Shown piece by piece: positions 8,950 through 18,452 of a stretch of 64,000 bases of DNA; within the stretch, counting starts at the first letter, position 1, and every line of letters starts with the position of its first letter. The translations under genes and the position numbers were made by a program. The stretch comes from Clostridia bacterium UC5.1-1D2 (lineage in GTDB: Bacteria > Bacillota > Clostridia > Lachnospirales > Lachnospiraceae), in NCBI GenBank assembly GCA_001304855.1, contig BBZN01000015.1:34551-98550 (forward strand). The letters run 5' to 3'. The notes below the pieces were generated by a model that searched no databases, had not been told where the DNA came from, and worked only from the letters and a program-made list of their open reading frames with translations.

Positions 8950-9847
8950 TTGACGGATAATCAGACCAAAAAATATTTACGGATATAATGGAGAAGTTTC
9001 TGGATTTAAGCTGCAAGAGGCTTCCCGATGACGTGTATGAAAAGCTGAAGGAACTAAGGGATGGGGAGGATGATCCCATACAGAAGGTGGTGTACGAGGC
9101 CTACTTTGACAACCTGGATAAAGCGTTGGCCCTGGATCGGCCCTGCTGCCAGGATACGGGACTGCTGCATTTTTACGTTACTGCAGGCAGTGAATTCAAA
9201 CATATGGACATGGTGGAGGATGCCCTCAGGGAAGCAACCCACAGAGCCACCTGCAGCGTGCCTCTCCGCCAGAACACGGTGAACTATTTGAGGAGAGGAA
9301 TACCGAGGACAATACAGGTGAACGGATGCCCTGGGTTCATTGGGATATTGAACCGGGCGGCGGGGAACTTGAGATCATCTGCTACTTTGCAGGGGGAGGC
9401 TGCTGCCTCCCCGGAAGAAGCCAGGTATTTAAACCCTCAGACGGATACGCGGCCATTGTCCATTACGTATTTGACGCAGTTTCAGATCTTGGAATCAATG
9501 CCTGCCCGCCTTTAATTGTAGGCATAGGGCTGGGGCATAATATGGAGAATGCGGCTATGCTCTCCAAAAAGGCATATTTGAGGCCTCTGGGAACCCATCA
9601 CCACCATCCAAAGGGGGAAAAGCTTGAAAAGGACATTCTGGAAGGGTTAAACCAGCTTGGAATCGGCGCTCAGGGATTGAGGGGCAGCCGCGTGGCCATG
9701 GAGGTACATATCGAGTCCAGCGCCAGGCATACCGCAACGATTGCAGTAGGTGTAAATGTCGCCTGCTATGCCCACCGGCGCAGCGTCATTCGGTTCAAGA
9801 ATGACATGTCTTATGAAATTCTGAGCCACAGGGGGGTGACATTATGA
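8950..9847 (+). CDS. Class I fumarase / tartrate dehydratase / mesaconase-type hydratase, alpha subunit (two frameshifts)
   Basis: Iron-sulfur hydro-lyase subunit that adds or removes water from a C4 or C5 dicarboxylate. Recognisable marks are the cluster Cys regions RPCCQDTGLLHFYV and NACPPLIVGIGLG, and GTHHHHP. I choose the TTG at 8950, eight bases after AAGGAGGAA: a missing A near 8968 separates it from the ATG at 8988. A T is missing near 9288. Repair gives about 299 residues, the TtdA/FumA-alpha length. It overlaps the beta gene by four bases. Tartrate dehydratase, fumarase and mesaconate hydratase cannot be told apart by eye; the following lyase genes favour mesaconase or a citramalate/malate route. 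Confidence 0.82.
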
Positions 9848-10461
9848 AACGTGTGCTGACTACGCCGCTAAAAACAGAGGACTTAAAGGATCTGCGGATA
9901 GGCGACATCGTCTATCTCAGCGGATATCTGGTAACAGGCCGGGATGATGTGCATCACAGAGTAGTCCGTGAACATATGAAATGTCCGGTCGATTTTAAAG
10001 GAATCGCTATTTTTCATGCAGGTCCTATTATTAAGGAAAGCCCGGAGAAAAATGAGATGATCTCCATAGGCCCCACTTCCTCCATCCGCATGGAGCAGAC
10101 GCAGCCGGATTTATAAAAGAAACAGGCGTAAAGGTTATGGTGGGTAAAGGCGGCATGGGTGAAAAGACCGCCAAGCCTGTAAAGAGTACGGAACCATACA
10201 CTGCGTATTTCCGGGGGGCTGCGCCGTTCTGGCCGCCACGATGGTGGAGGAGATTGAGGGCGTATATTGGAGAGAACTGGGGATGCCGGAATGTCTCTGG
10301 GTTATGAAAGTAAAAGAATTCGGCCTTTAATCGTATCCATTGATACAGAGGGGAACAATCTGTTTCTGGACAATAAAGCTTACTATGCATCCAGAAAAGA
10401 GAGTTGTGAGGCCCCTATTATTGACAGCGTAAAGGATTATCAGAAGATTGAGGTTCAATAG
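9844..10461 (+). CDS. Class I fumarase / tartrate dehydratase / mesaconase-type hydratase, beta subunit (two frameshifts)
   Basis: Partner of the preceding alpha subunit; forms the substrate-binding swivelling domain. The protein opens with [23 protein letters not shown], has the family segment DDVHHRV and continues through [24 protein letters not shown] and [11 protein letters not shown] after repair. A base is missing near 10088 and near 10173. Restored length about 205 residues, as for TtdB. The ATGA overlap with alpha indicates translational coupling. Confidence 0.83.
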
Positions 10462-10528
10462 AGAATAACGGTTTATCGCGGTATGAGATATAAATCTTAT
10501 ACCGAATTTACAGGGAGGGACAGATTCT

Positions 10529-10801
10529 ATGAATATAGTGAGAAGCGCCGTGGCGGGCACCCTGGAGTCTAGCGATGCAATGGTAGTGGTGGAACCCTGG
10601 AGCCCGGGGACAAAGGTGGAGATTGAGTCCGTAGTTCTGGAAGAATATGGGGACCGGATACGGCAGGTTGTGGACGGTCTGCTCAGGGAGCTTCACGTGA
10701 CGGGCGCCAGGATTCAAATTACGGACAGGGGGGCTCTGGACTGCGTGATCAGCGCGCGGCTGGAGACTGCATTACACAGGGCCAGGGAGGTGCAGTCATG
10801 A
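10529..10801 (+). CDS. citD: Citrate/citramalate lyase acyl carrier protein (gamma subunit)
   Basis: A 90-residue acyl carrier that holds the phosphoribosyl-dephospho-CoA prosthetic group. The attachment site is the Ser in AGTLESSD near residue 14, the expected place in CitD, and the rest (VEPWSPGTKVEIESVV, VTGARIQITDRGALD) matches the family. AGGGAGGGA precedes the ATG. It overlaps citE by four bases. The genes that make and attach the cofactor (citX, citG, citC) are not in the window and must lie elsewhere. Confidence 0.92.
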   Translation: MNIVRSAVAGTLESSDAMVVVEPWSPGTKVEIESVVLEEYGDRIRQVVDGLLRELHVTGARIQITDRGALDCVISARLETALHRAREVQS

Positions 10802-11668
10802 GGCGGACGATGCTATTTTTACCTGGGAATTCACCCAATATGGTTATAAACGGGGGCGTCCTGGGAGCAGACAGCATTATATTTGACCTGGAGGATGCAG
10901 TTTCCCCGGATGAGAAGGACGGGGCCCGCATTCTGGTAAGAAACGTGCTGAGGGCCGGCCGGTTTCCGGATTGTGAGATTATTGTGCGCATTAACGGGCT
11001 GGATACTCCTTACTGGGAGGAGGACGTGGAGGCCATAACGCCCTTAAAGCCGGATTTGCTGATGCCCACCAAGGTCAGCGGAGGAGATTATATAAAGAAG
11101 CTTTCAGAGAAAATGGCAGAGGTGGAAAGAACCCATGGACTGCAGGAGGGAGGGGTGGGCCTGATTCCCCTGCTGGAGACAACCCTGGGCATAGAGAATG
11201 CCTTTCACATTGCAGTCTCGGATCCAAGGGTGAAAGCATTGTACCTGGGGGCGGAAGACCTGACTGCAAATCTGCGCTGCAAACGGACGAAAAAGGGAGA
11301 CGAGATTTTTTACAGCCGTTCCCGGCTGGTATGTGCAGCCAGAGCAGCAGAGATCGACGCATATGACACGCCCTTTACGGAGATTGATGATATGGAAGGG
11401 CTGGAGGCGGACGCCCGTCTGGCCAAAAGCCTGGGATTTACGGGAAAGGCAGTCATCTCCCCAGACATGTGGAGTGCGTCAACCGGTATTCAGCCCTTCC
11501 CGGGCCGAGATAGAACATGCCAGGTCTGTGTTTGAGGCCCTGGAGGAGGCAAAACGTATGGGAAAGGGAGCCGCTTCCCTGAAAGGAAAAATGATCGACG
11601 CTCCCATCGCGGCCCGGGCCAGACAGGTGCTGGAGGCAGCTGAAATTATATATGGAGGTGGGGTATGA
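10798..11668 (+). CDS. citE: Citrate/citramalate lyase beta subunit (two frameshifts)
   Basis: Cleaves the acyl-ACP intermediate (citryl- or citramalyl-ACP) to an acetyl-ACP and a keto acid. HpcH/HpaI-type barrel: start MLFLPGNSPNM, Mg2+ region SIIFDLEDAVSPDEKD, substrate Arg in IIVRING, and the acidic segment ALYLGAEDLTA. Bases are missing near 11462 and 11490; the frame resumes with SPSRAEIEHARSVFEAL and ends at 11668. Repaired length about 290 residues. It overlaps citF by four bases. Close paralogues cleave citramalyl groups, so citrate is not certain. Confidence 0.9.
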
Positions 11669-13071
11669 TGAAAGGGAAGATGGTGGAATCTCTGGAGGCT
11701 GCTGTGAAAGCTTCAGGACTTAAGGATGGGATGACATTTTCCTGCCATCACCACCTGAGAAACGGCGATAAGGTTATGAATCTGGTGTGCAGAACGCTGG
11801 AAAACATGGGCTTCAGGGATTTGACACTCAATGCCACTTCCATACATAATGTCCATGAACCTGTGGCAGGACAGATTGAGAGAGGGGTAATAAGGCGCAT
11901 TATCTCCCCCTATATAGGAGGAGCGCCCGGCCGCGCCATATCGGAGGGGAAGCTTAAAGATACGGCTGTATTCTGCACCCACGGAGCAAGACCCAGCGAT
12001 TTGGAACAGGGAAAAACCCATATTGACGTGGCGTTTATCGCGGCGCCTGCGGCAGACTGTATGGGGAATTTTTCGGGAAAGTACGGCCCTGCCGCCTGCG
12101 GCTCCATGGGATATATTTTCAGTGACGCCGTGTGCGCCCATAAGGTAGTTGTGATTACGGATCACCTGATGGAATATCCACTGTCCGATTTCTCAGTATC
12201 CGAGGTTTATGTGGATTATGTGGTGGAAGTTGACTCCATCGGCGACCCGGCGGGAATTGTGTCCAGCACCACCAGCCTTACAAGGGATCCGGTCGCCCTG
12301 CGCATTGCAGATTACGCCTCCAGAGCCATACATGCCTCCGGGCTTCTGAAGGACGGATTTGCATTTCAGACAGGGGCAGGCGGAGCCTCCCTGGCTGCGG
12401 CCGCTTACCTCAGGGAAATTATGAAGGAGGAGAAAATAAGAGGAAGCTACTGTACCGGAGGTATCACCCGATATATGGTGGAGATGCAGCATGAGGGATT
12501 GTTTGAGAGCCTTTTGGATGTACAGTGTTTTGACTTGCAGGCAGTGGAGGATCTCCGGGTAAATCCCGGACACAGAGAGATATCCTGCTCCCACTATGCA
12601 AGCCCCACAGCCAAAAGCTGCACTGTGGACAGCCTGGATGTGGCAATTTTAGGGGCTACGGAGATAGACACTTCCTTTAACGTAAATGTGCACACGAATT
12701 CTAAAGGAATTATCATGGGAGGAAGCGGAGGTCACAGTGATGCTGCACAGGGCGCAAAGATGGCGATGGTGGCAGCCCCCTTAATTCGCGCCCGACTGCC
12801 CCTTATCTGCCAGCGTGTAAATTGTATCTCCACTCCGGGCACAACCATCGATGTGCTGGTGACCCAGTACGGTATGGCCGTCAATCCAGCCAGAGGAGAT
12901 TTGGCGGAGCGGTTCAGGGCGGCAAAACTGCCTGTTTTTGATATCAATGATTTAAAAATGCAGGCGGAGGAATTATCCGGCGTGCCCAACAGGGTTAAAC
13001 CTGCAGGAAGAACGGTTGCAGAAGTGTACTACAGGGATGGCAGCCTTCTGGACAGGATTGCCGGGGTATAA
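11665..13071 (+). CDS. citF: Citrate/citramalate lyase alpha subunit (ACP transferase)
   Basis: Transfers the carrier from acetyl-ACP to incoming substrate, giving acetate and the acyl-ACP. The 468-residue intact frame has the CitF opening TFSCHHHLRNGD, the glycine-rich APGRAISEG region, FQTGAGGASLAAAAYL, and the CoA-transferase-like segment NTSFNVNVHTNSKGIIMGGSGG (shown here only for position, near residues 330-350). Slightly shorter than many CitF proteins (about 510), the difference being at the N-terminus. Last gene of the plus-strand operon; no clear terminator follows before the rpmE promoter. Confidence 0.92.
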   Translation: MMKGKMVESLEAAVKASGLKDGMTFSCHHHLRNGDKVMNLVCRTLENMGFRDLTLNATSIHNVHEPVAGQIERGVIRRIISPYIGGAPGRAISEGKLKDTAVFCTHGARPSDLEQGKTHIDVAFIAAPAADCMGNFSGKYGPAACGSMGYIFSDAVCAHKVVVITDHLMEYPLSDFSVSEVYVDYVVEVDSIGDPAGIVSSTTSLTRDPVALRIADYASRAIHASGLLKDGFAFQTGAGGASLAAAAYLREIMKEEKIRGSYCTGGITRYMVEMQHEGLFESLLDVQCFDLQAVEDLRVNPGHREISCSHYASPTAKSCTVDSLDVAILGATEIDTSFNVNVHTNSKGIIMGGSGGHSDAAQGAKMAMVAAPLIRARLPLICQRVNCISTPGTTIDVLVTQYGMAVNPARGDLAERFRAAKLPVFDINDLKMQAEELSGVPNRVKPAGRTVAEVYYRDGSLLDRIAGV

Positions 13072-13127
13072 TGAGGAAATCTTCTCCTGCATTAATTGTT
13101 ATTGCCGGATTTCACGAAAGAAACCTC

Positions 13128-13156
13128 TTGCATTTCCTGTCGTTTCATGCTACAAT
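13128..13156 (+). promoter_or_regulatory. Promoter of rpmE
   Basis: TTGCAT (13128-13133), 17 bases, TACAAT (13151-13156). The transcript would start about 195 bases before the rpmE start codon. Confidence 0.65.
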
Positions 13157-13162
13157 GTTTAA

Positions 13163-13345
13163 GCTGTCTGGATTGACGGCAGTTTTACCGTCCGCGTGAG
13201 TCGGAACCTTACGGAAAGGGCGGGTTAAACTTGAACAGTGCTGATATTTGTGCGTTCTGGTGACGGTGCGGCTGCACCGGCTGCCTGCGATGTACAGAGG
13301 CAGATTGGCATACAGGCCGCGGTCGGAAACCGCAAAAATAATAGT
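13163..13345 (+). ncRNA. Possible ribosomal-protein L31 leader
   Basis: The region between the rpmE promoter and its ribosome binding site is GC-rich, holds no ORF and contains several self-complementary stretches (GACGGCAG..TTACCGTC, GGTGCGGCTGCACC, GAGTCGGAACCTTACGG). Structured autoregulatory L31 leaders are known in Firmicutes. I cannot confirm the fold by eye, so this is a suggestion from position. Confidence 0.3.
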
Positions 13346-13359
13346 AAGAGGTGAAAATC

Positions 13360-13566
13360 ATGAGAGAAGGAATCCATCCAAGTTATTACCAGGCAAAGGT
13401 AGTTTGCAACTGTGGCAATGAGTTTGTAACCGGCTCTACCAAGGAAGACATCCATGTGGAGGTTTGCTCCAAGTGCCATTCTTTCTACACAGGACAGCAG
13501 AAGGCTGCCGCTGCCCGCGGACGTATTGATAAGTTCAATCGTAAATATGGTATGAAAGCTGATTAA
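13360..13566 (+). CDS. rpmE: 50S ribosomal protein L31 (zinc-binding type)
   Basis: A 68-residue large-subunit ribosomal protein. [19 protein letters not shown] is typical, and the zinc ligands are Cys16, Cys18, Cys36 and Cys39, so this is the C+ paralogue that needs zinc. The ATG at 13360 has AGAGGTG before it; an in-frame GTG at 13351 would overlap that ribosome binding site. Starts the rpmE / DUF1385 / prmC / prfA block that often follows rho in Clostridia. Confidence 0.96.
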   Translation: MREGIHPSYYQAKVVCNCGNEFVTGSTKEDIHVEVCSKCHSFYTGQQKAAAARGRIDKFNRKYGMKAD

Positions 13567-13570
13567 TGGA

Positions 13571-13622
13571 TCAGAAAAGATGAGGGTTGGGCTTGTACGG
13601 GGCTCAGCCCTTTTCTGAGTTT
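13571..13622 (+). terminator. Hairpin terminator after rpmE
   Basis: TCAGAAAAG (13571-13579) pairs with CTTTTCTGA (13610-13618), with inner stem GGGCT/AGCCC, followed by GTTTTC. It may act as a partial terminator between rpmE and the DUF1385 gene. Confidence 0.55.
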
Positions 13623-13766
13623 TCGGGAAATTTATTTTAAAGCATGTTGGCGGGATATCCTGCCGCTGGCGGTAATGGGGATCGGATGTCCCGGCGCCTG
13701 CGGTTGAGGGGTTTGACTGTACTTAACAGATATTGGATTGTGACTGACAGAAAGGTAATACGCAGA

Positions 13767-14776
13767 ATGAAATATTCGGGAATCGGTGGTCAGGCTGTTA
13801 TTGAGGGTATCATGATGCAGAACGGCAATGACTACGCTATTGCAGTCCGCAAGCCGGACGGGGAGATTGAGGTGAAAAAGGATACCTATAAGAGCGTCAC
13901 CAAGAAAATGAAATTTCTGGGGCTGCCTTTATACGCGGTATTTTTAGTTTTATAGATTCGATGGTAGTGGGTATGAGGGCTTTGACATGGTCCTGCAGCT
14001 TCTTTGAGGACGATGAGGATGCAAAGCCGGGCAGGTTTGAGGCCTGGATGGACAGGGTCTTTGGAGAGAAGCTGGAGGGGATTTTGATGACTCTGGTTAT
14101 GGTCCTCTCCTTTGTCATGGCTATCGGCATTTTTATGGTGCTGCCCCTGTTTATAGCAAATATATGCCGCAGCTTTATCCATTCCGACACAGTGATGGCT
14201 GTGCTGGAGGGCGTTATAAGAATTATAATATTTATAGCCTATATAAAGCTTGTTTCCAGGATGGAGGATATTAAGCGGACTTTCATGTACCACGGCTCAG
14301 AGCACAAATGTATCAACTGCATCGAGCATGGGCTGGAGCTTACTGTGGACAATGTAAGAGCCAGCTCCAAGGAACATAAGCGCTGCGGCACCAGCTTTAT
14401 TATGATTGTAATGATAATCAGTATCCTGTTCTTTATGGTGATCCGCACAGACACCATCTGGCTGCGGGCGCTGAGCCGCATCATATTGATTCCGGTGATT
14501 GCAGGCGTGTCCTATGAGTTTCTGCGGTTTGCAGGCCGCCATGACTCCAGGCTGGTGAACGTTTTGAGCCGTCCGGGCATGTGGATGCAGGGTCTGACCA
14601 CCACAGAGCCGGACGACTCTATGATTGAGGTTGCCATCGCTGCCGTTGAGACGGTCTTTGACTGGAGAACTTATTTAAACGAGAATTTTCCGGGCTGGCA
14701 GGAGAAACAGGCAGCGCAGGAAGAAAGAGGAGCCGTAAGCCATGACCATGGAGCAGCTGTACCGGCAGGAGAGTGA
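13767..14776 (+). CDS. DUF1385 family membrane protein (one frameshift)
   Basis: Conserved Firmicutes integral membrane protein of unknown function, usually found next to rpmE, prmC and prfA as here. The start region GGQAVIEGIMMQNGNDYAIAVR and the middle YHGSEHKCINCIEHG, with RGVFSFIDSMVVGMRAL restored, are family signatures. Membrane segments lie near residues 95-125, 145-160 and 200-235. One T is missing near 13928; repair gives about 336 residues. The last 35 bases overlap the start of prmC in another frame, implying coupled translation. Confidence 0.88.
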
Positions 14777-15622
14777 AGGATTAGCCCGGGCCGGAGTGGA
14801 AGATGCCTTATAGATGCGAGATATCTTTTGCTGGAGGTTTTCGGGTTGACGATGGCTTCCTTTCTGGCTGTGAAGAACAGGGAGCTGGAGGAGGATGAGG
14901 ATACGAAGGAGAAATGCAGCCGATACCGCTCCCTCGTAAAAAAGCGTGCTATGCGGATTCCGCTCCAGCATCTCACCGGAGTTCAGGGCTTCATGGGATT
15001 TGAGTTTTCTGTAAATGAACATGTGCTGATACCCAGGCAGGACACGGAAACTCTGGTGGAACTGGTCTTAAAAGAGCGCCCCCTCCGGAAATGCTCTCTG
15101 CTGGATGTGTGCACCGGTTCCGGCTGTATTGCCGTCAGCCTGGCGCGTATGGGCGGATACGAACAGGTGACTGCCCTGGATATTTCAGGGGAAGCCTTAA
15201 AGGTGGCAGGCAGGAATGCGGAAGCGCTTTTAGGAGATTATAAAGGATGTTTTCAGCTTTTGGAGAGCGACATGTTCGCGAATTTACCTCCCGGACAGAA
15301 ATTTGATATCATCACTTCCAATCCGCCCTATATCAGAAGCAAGGTAATAGACGGACTGGAACCGGAAGTGCGGGATCATGAACCAAGGCTGGCTCTGGAC
15401 GGCGCTGAGGACGGACTTAAATTTTACCGCATTTTGGCGGAGAGATGTAAGGACTATCTGAATCCCGGAGGCTGTGCATATATGGAGATCGGTTATGACC
15501 AAAAGAATGAGGTGGAAGGTCTATTCAAAACCCAGGGTTATGAAGAAATTCGGACTTTTCAGGACATGACAGGCCTGGACCGGGTGGTAAGAGCAAGATG
15601 GGATGGGGAAAAACGAGAGTAA
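14742..15622 (+). CDS. prmC: Peptide chain release factor N5-glutamine methyltransferase (one frameshift)
   Basis: Methylates the Gln of the GGQ motif of release factors. An N-terminal helical domain (MTMEQLYRQES to about residue 80) is followed by the SAM-binding fold with LLDVCTGSGCIAVSLA and the catalytic NPPY motif (TSNPPYIRS). One A is missing near 14807 (TTAATAG read as TTATAG), separating the ATG at 14742 from the rest; repair gives about 294 residues. Its substrate prfA lies 92 bases downstream, the classical pairing. Confidence 0.93.
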
Positions 15623-15714
15623 AAGAACAGGGACAGCCTTGAGAACCGGTTCAATTCGTGGCTGATCCGTGGCAACCGGCAGAAATTATATAATTATAGA
15701 AGCAGGAGATTGTT

Positions 15715-16791
15715 ATGTTTGATAAGTTGGATGATATATTAATTCATTATGAAGAGCTGATGCTGATGCTGGGAGACCCGGACGTAACCCAGGACACCAG
15801 GCGTTTCACCAGGCTTATGAAGGAACAGGCGGATTTGGCCCCTATTGTGGAAGCATATAAGCAGTATAAGCAGGCGAAGCAGGATGTGGAGGACAGCCTG
15901 GGGCTTTTAGAGGACGAGAGCGACGAGGAAATGCGGGAGATGGCCAAGGAGGAATTATCCGACGCCAAAAAGCGCATTGAAGAACTGGAGCATGACTTGA
16001 AAATCCTTTTGCTGCCCAAGGATCCCAATGATGACAAGAACATCATTCTGGAGATACGCGCAGGGGCAGGCGGGGACGAGGCTGCGCTTTTTGCGGCAGA
16101 GCTCTACCGCATGTATTCCAATTATGCGGACAGTCAGAGATGGAAGGTGGAGATCATCAGCCTGAATGAGAACGGAATCGGCGGTTTCAAGGAAGTGGTG
16201 GCTATGGTAACGGGCAAGGGGGCCTATTCCAAGCTGAAATATGAGAGCGGCGTTCACCGGGTGCAGCGTGTGCCCGAGACGGAATCCGGCGGACGGATCC
16301 ATACATCCACGGCAACTGTGGCTGTCATGCCTGAGGCGGAGGACGTGGATGTACAGGTCGATATGAATGACTGCCGCATCGACGTAATGCGCGCATCGGG
16401 CAACGGCGGACAGTGCGTAAATACCACGGACTCCGCAGTGCGTCTGACCCATATGCCCACAGGCATCGTCATCTACAGCCAGACTGAAAAGTCCCAGCTT
16501 CAGAATAAGGAGAAAGCTTTCCGATTGCTGCGCTCCAAGCTCTACGATTTGGAGCTGGAGAAAAAGCAGAATTCAGAGGCCGAGGAGAGGAGAAGCCAGA
16601 TCGGCACAGGAGACCGCTCCGAAAAAATCCGCACTTACAACTTCCCACAGGGACGGGTGACAGACCACAGAATTAAGCTGACTCTTTATAAAATTGACTC
16701 TATTATGAACGGGGATATCCAGGAACTTCTGGACAATCTTATTGCAGCCGACCAGGCCATGCGCTTAAGCAGGTTAAATGATGAGATGTAA
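15715..16791 (+). CDS. prfA: Peptide chain release factor 1
   Basis: A 358-residue RF1, which reads UAA and UAG and triggers peptide release. The peptidyl-hydrolysis motif is in [20 protein letters not shown]. The N-terminal coiled-coil domain runs to about residue 100, followed by [21 protein letters not shown] and [19 protein letters not shown]. Intact and of standard length. GCAGGAGATTGTT supplies the ribosome binding site before the ATG. Confidence 0.96.
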   Translation: MFDKLDDILIHYEELMLMLGDPDVTQDTRRFTRLMKEQADLAPIVEAYKQYKQAKQDVEDSLGLLEDESDEEMREMAKEELSDAKKRIEELEHDLKILLLPKDPNDDKNIILEIRAGAGGDEAALFAAELYRMYSNYADSQRWKVEIISLNENGIGGFKEVVAMVTGKGAYSKLKYESGVHRVQRVPETESGGRIHTSTATVAVMPEAEDVDVQVDMNDCRIDVMRASGNGGQCVNTTDSAVRLTHMPTGIVIYSQTEKSQLQNKEKAFRLLRSKLYDLELEKKQNSEAEERRSQIGTGDRSEKIRTYNFPQGRVTDHRIKLTLYKIDSIMNGDIQELLDNLIAADQAMRLSRLNDEM

Positions 16792-16833
16792 AAAACCTTG
16801 ATTTTACTGGATTTTCTTGGCGGTTTTTTTGCT
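16790..16833 (+). terminator. Terminator after prfA
   Basis: AAAAAACC at the stop codon region pairs with GGTTTTTTT at about 16824-16832. The stem is AT-rich with a long loop, but the seven-T run directly after prfA supports termination here. Confidence 0.5.
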
Positions 16834-16922
16834 GAAAACAGAAGACTTGATACGTTCTTTATGAAATTTCTGTGACTTCCTGCTTCCAAGGCGTGAAAAT
16901 GAGTATTTGGAGGAAGAATCAC

Positions 16923-17391
16923 ATGGCTGATAAGTATAAAGTAATTGATGAGAAATCATGGAATAGAGCGATGCACTGCAGGATTTTCAGAAATAGTGTT
17001 GAACCGGCGTTCTGCGTAACTTTTGAAGCGGATATTACAAGATTTAAACGTGCAGTTAAAGAACTGGGAGTTTCTTTTACATTGGCCATGGTATACGCAG
17101 TTTGTAAGTGTGCGAATGAGATAGACGCATTTCGTTACCGGTTCGTCGATGGACAGATTGTTTTGTATGACAAGATAGATACCGCATTTACCTATCTAAA
17201 TCAAGAAACCGAATTGTTCAAGGTGGTTAATGTTCCCATGACAGACGATTTGAAGGAATACTGTGCGTTGGCAGAAAAGATAGCAGCGGAGCAAAAGGAA
17301 TATTTTACAGGCCCATCATTCGTTTGTTGACGGCCTGCATATTGGGCAGTTTGCAGATAAGCTTCAAAGCTTTTTCGAGAAAGTGATTTGA
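16923..17391 (+). pseudogene. Chloramphenicol acetyltransferase, internally deleted remnant
   Basis: The N-terminal 130 residues are CatA-type (KYKVIDEKSWNRAMHCRIF, YRFVDGQIVLYDKIDTAFTY, ETELFKVVNVPM, KEYFTG). The sequence then jumps, out of frame, to the C-terminal end of the same family: HHSFVDGLHIGQFADKLQ, which includes the catalytic HHxxxDG. About 60-70 residues between these two parts are absent, so this is a true deletion, unlike the single-base breaks elsewhere. The product would stop at PSFVC and cannot be active. The AT-rich composition and adjacent transposase remnant suggest an acquired, decaying gene. Confidence 0.8.
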
Positions 17392-17603
17392 TTCTTAATC
17401 ATATCGGAAAGCAGAAATATGAAACAGCTGAATATCTGCGAATGATGAGGCTTAGAAAAATTTGGTCAGAGGGTACTTTTTCGGTTTTAAAGCGAGAACA
17501 CAACCTGAATACAATAAAAAAGAGAGACCTTCATAGAGCAAGTGAAGAATGCCTGCTTTCAGCTGCGGCATTGAACCTAAAAAGGATGATAAAGGTGGCT
17601 TAA
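17388..17603 (+). mobile_element. IS1182-like transposase, C-terminal remnant
   Basis: About 70 residues containing RKIWSEGTFSVLKREHNL and the ending ECLLSAAALNLKRMIK, the C-terminal signature (around the last acidic residue of the DDE triad) of IS1182/IS5-type transposases. The N-terminal three quarters are absent and the fragment abuts the truncated acetyltransferase with overlapping codons. I infer that an insertion and later deletion removed both the IS body and part of the resistance gene. Confidence 0.7.
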
Positions 17604-17630
17604 GAAGCCCATTTATCATCCTTTGATTTG
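17581..17630 (+). terminator. Hairpin at the 3' end of the IS remnant
   Basis: AAAGGATGATAAA (17581-17593) and TTTATCATCCTTT (17612-17624) form a perfect 13-bp stem spanning the transposase stop codon. It could be the IS transcription terminator or part of the element end. Confidence 0.55.
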
Positions 17631-17775
17631 AGTTAAATATCAAAAAATCTGGATGCGCTCAAAGAGCTGCTAAACCGCCAGGGAAGCAAGTTTCATAGTT
17701 ACAAAATTTTGGAAACACTATATTGACCGCATCCTACCACATTATTTTCCAGAACAGTATCGTCTATATTGTTTT

Positions 17776-18284
17776 TCAGGTATACTTCAAAATAATCATC
17801 TCGAAAATAACTTCCATTACCTCATCTATCTGTTCTAAAACATCCTTAATCTCGTTTTTACATTGTTCGCTTTGAATGCCGTCAATATAAAGCGCTTTGT
17901 AATCTATTCTTTCGATTTTGAAAATAACGGGTCTTGTTCCATCAGAACAGCAGGCAATCATGATACGTTCATCATTCATCCAGCCACGCATAATAGAGCC
18001 GCCCTGCAATCCCGTATAGATATAGCGTGAAATAGCATCCCATGCCTCAGAACAATGCGGAAACGCCTCCCCCCCTGCAATTCCTTCTGCCGTATGTACA
18101 GTTTGTTTCAACGTATTTAATCCCATATGCCAGAAATCATCGGAAGTGCCATAACGCTCAAAAATAAATTCATCTCCCACATTGTAGCAAGGGCACACGC
18201 CAGAATTAGGTCGGCACAATACTTTGCCTGAAGTTCTGGATATAATTTTTTATCAATCACGGTCAACTTTACTTTATGCTGCAT
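17776..18284 (-). CDS. TIGR04076 family protein (one frameshift)
   Basis: Small protein of about 169 residues after repair. It opens VKLTVIDKKLYPELQAKYC, followed by CPCYNVGDEFIFE, the pattern of TIGR04076 proteins, which often have Cys pairs and unknown function. A C is missing near 18206; the ATG at 18282-18284 has GGAGGATTAAGC before it. The C-terminal part is rich in acidic and hydrophobic residues and ends MIILKYT. AT-rich codon use matches the debris region around it. The family name rests on the N-terminal pattern only. Confidence 0.6.
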
Positions 18285-18299
18285 TGCTTAATCCTCCTT

Positions 18300-18452
18300 T
18301 ACATAAAAAACTTATCTTAATCCCTCTGCCAAACACCCAGCTTTCCGGATAAGCGGCCGTGATGATTGCCAGCGCCTTATTATATATTGTTCTGCCATCA
18401 TAGCCGAAGCGCCCTCTTTATGGGGACCTCCCGTTATCACAACAATTTTCAT
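18300..18452 (-). pseudogene. Flavodoxin / NADPH-dependent FMN reductase N-terminal fragment
   Basis: From the ATG at 18450-18452 (AGGGAGAG upstream) the frame reads MKIVVITGGPHKEGASAMMAEQ, a flavodoxin-fold FMN-binding start (I-T-G-x-P-H-K-x-G). After about 22 codons it loses similarity; another frame then gives KALAIITAAYPESWVFG, which looks like the end of a nitroreductase-type protein. I read it as a fused remnant of one or two oxidoreductase genes. Confidence 0.45.
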
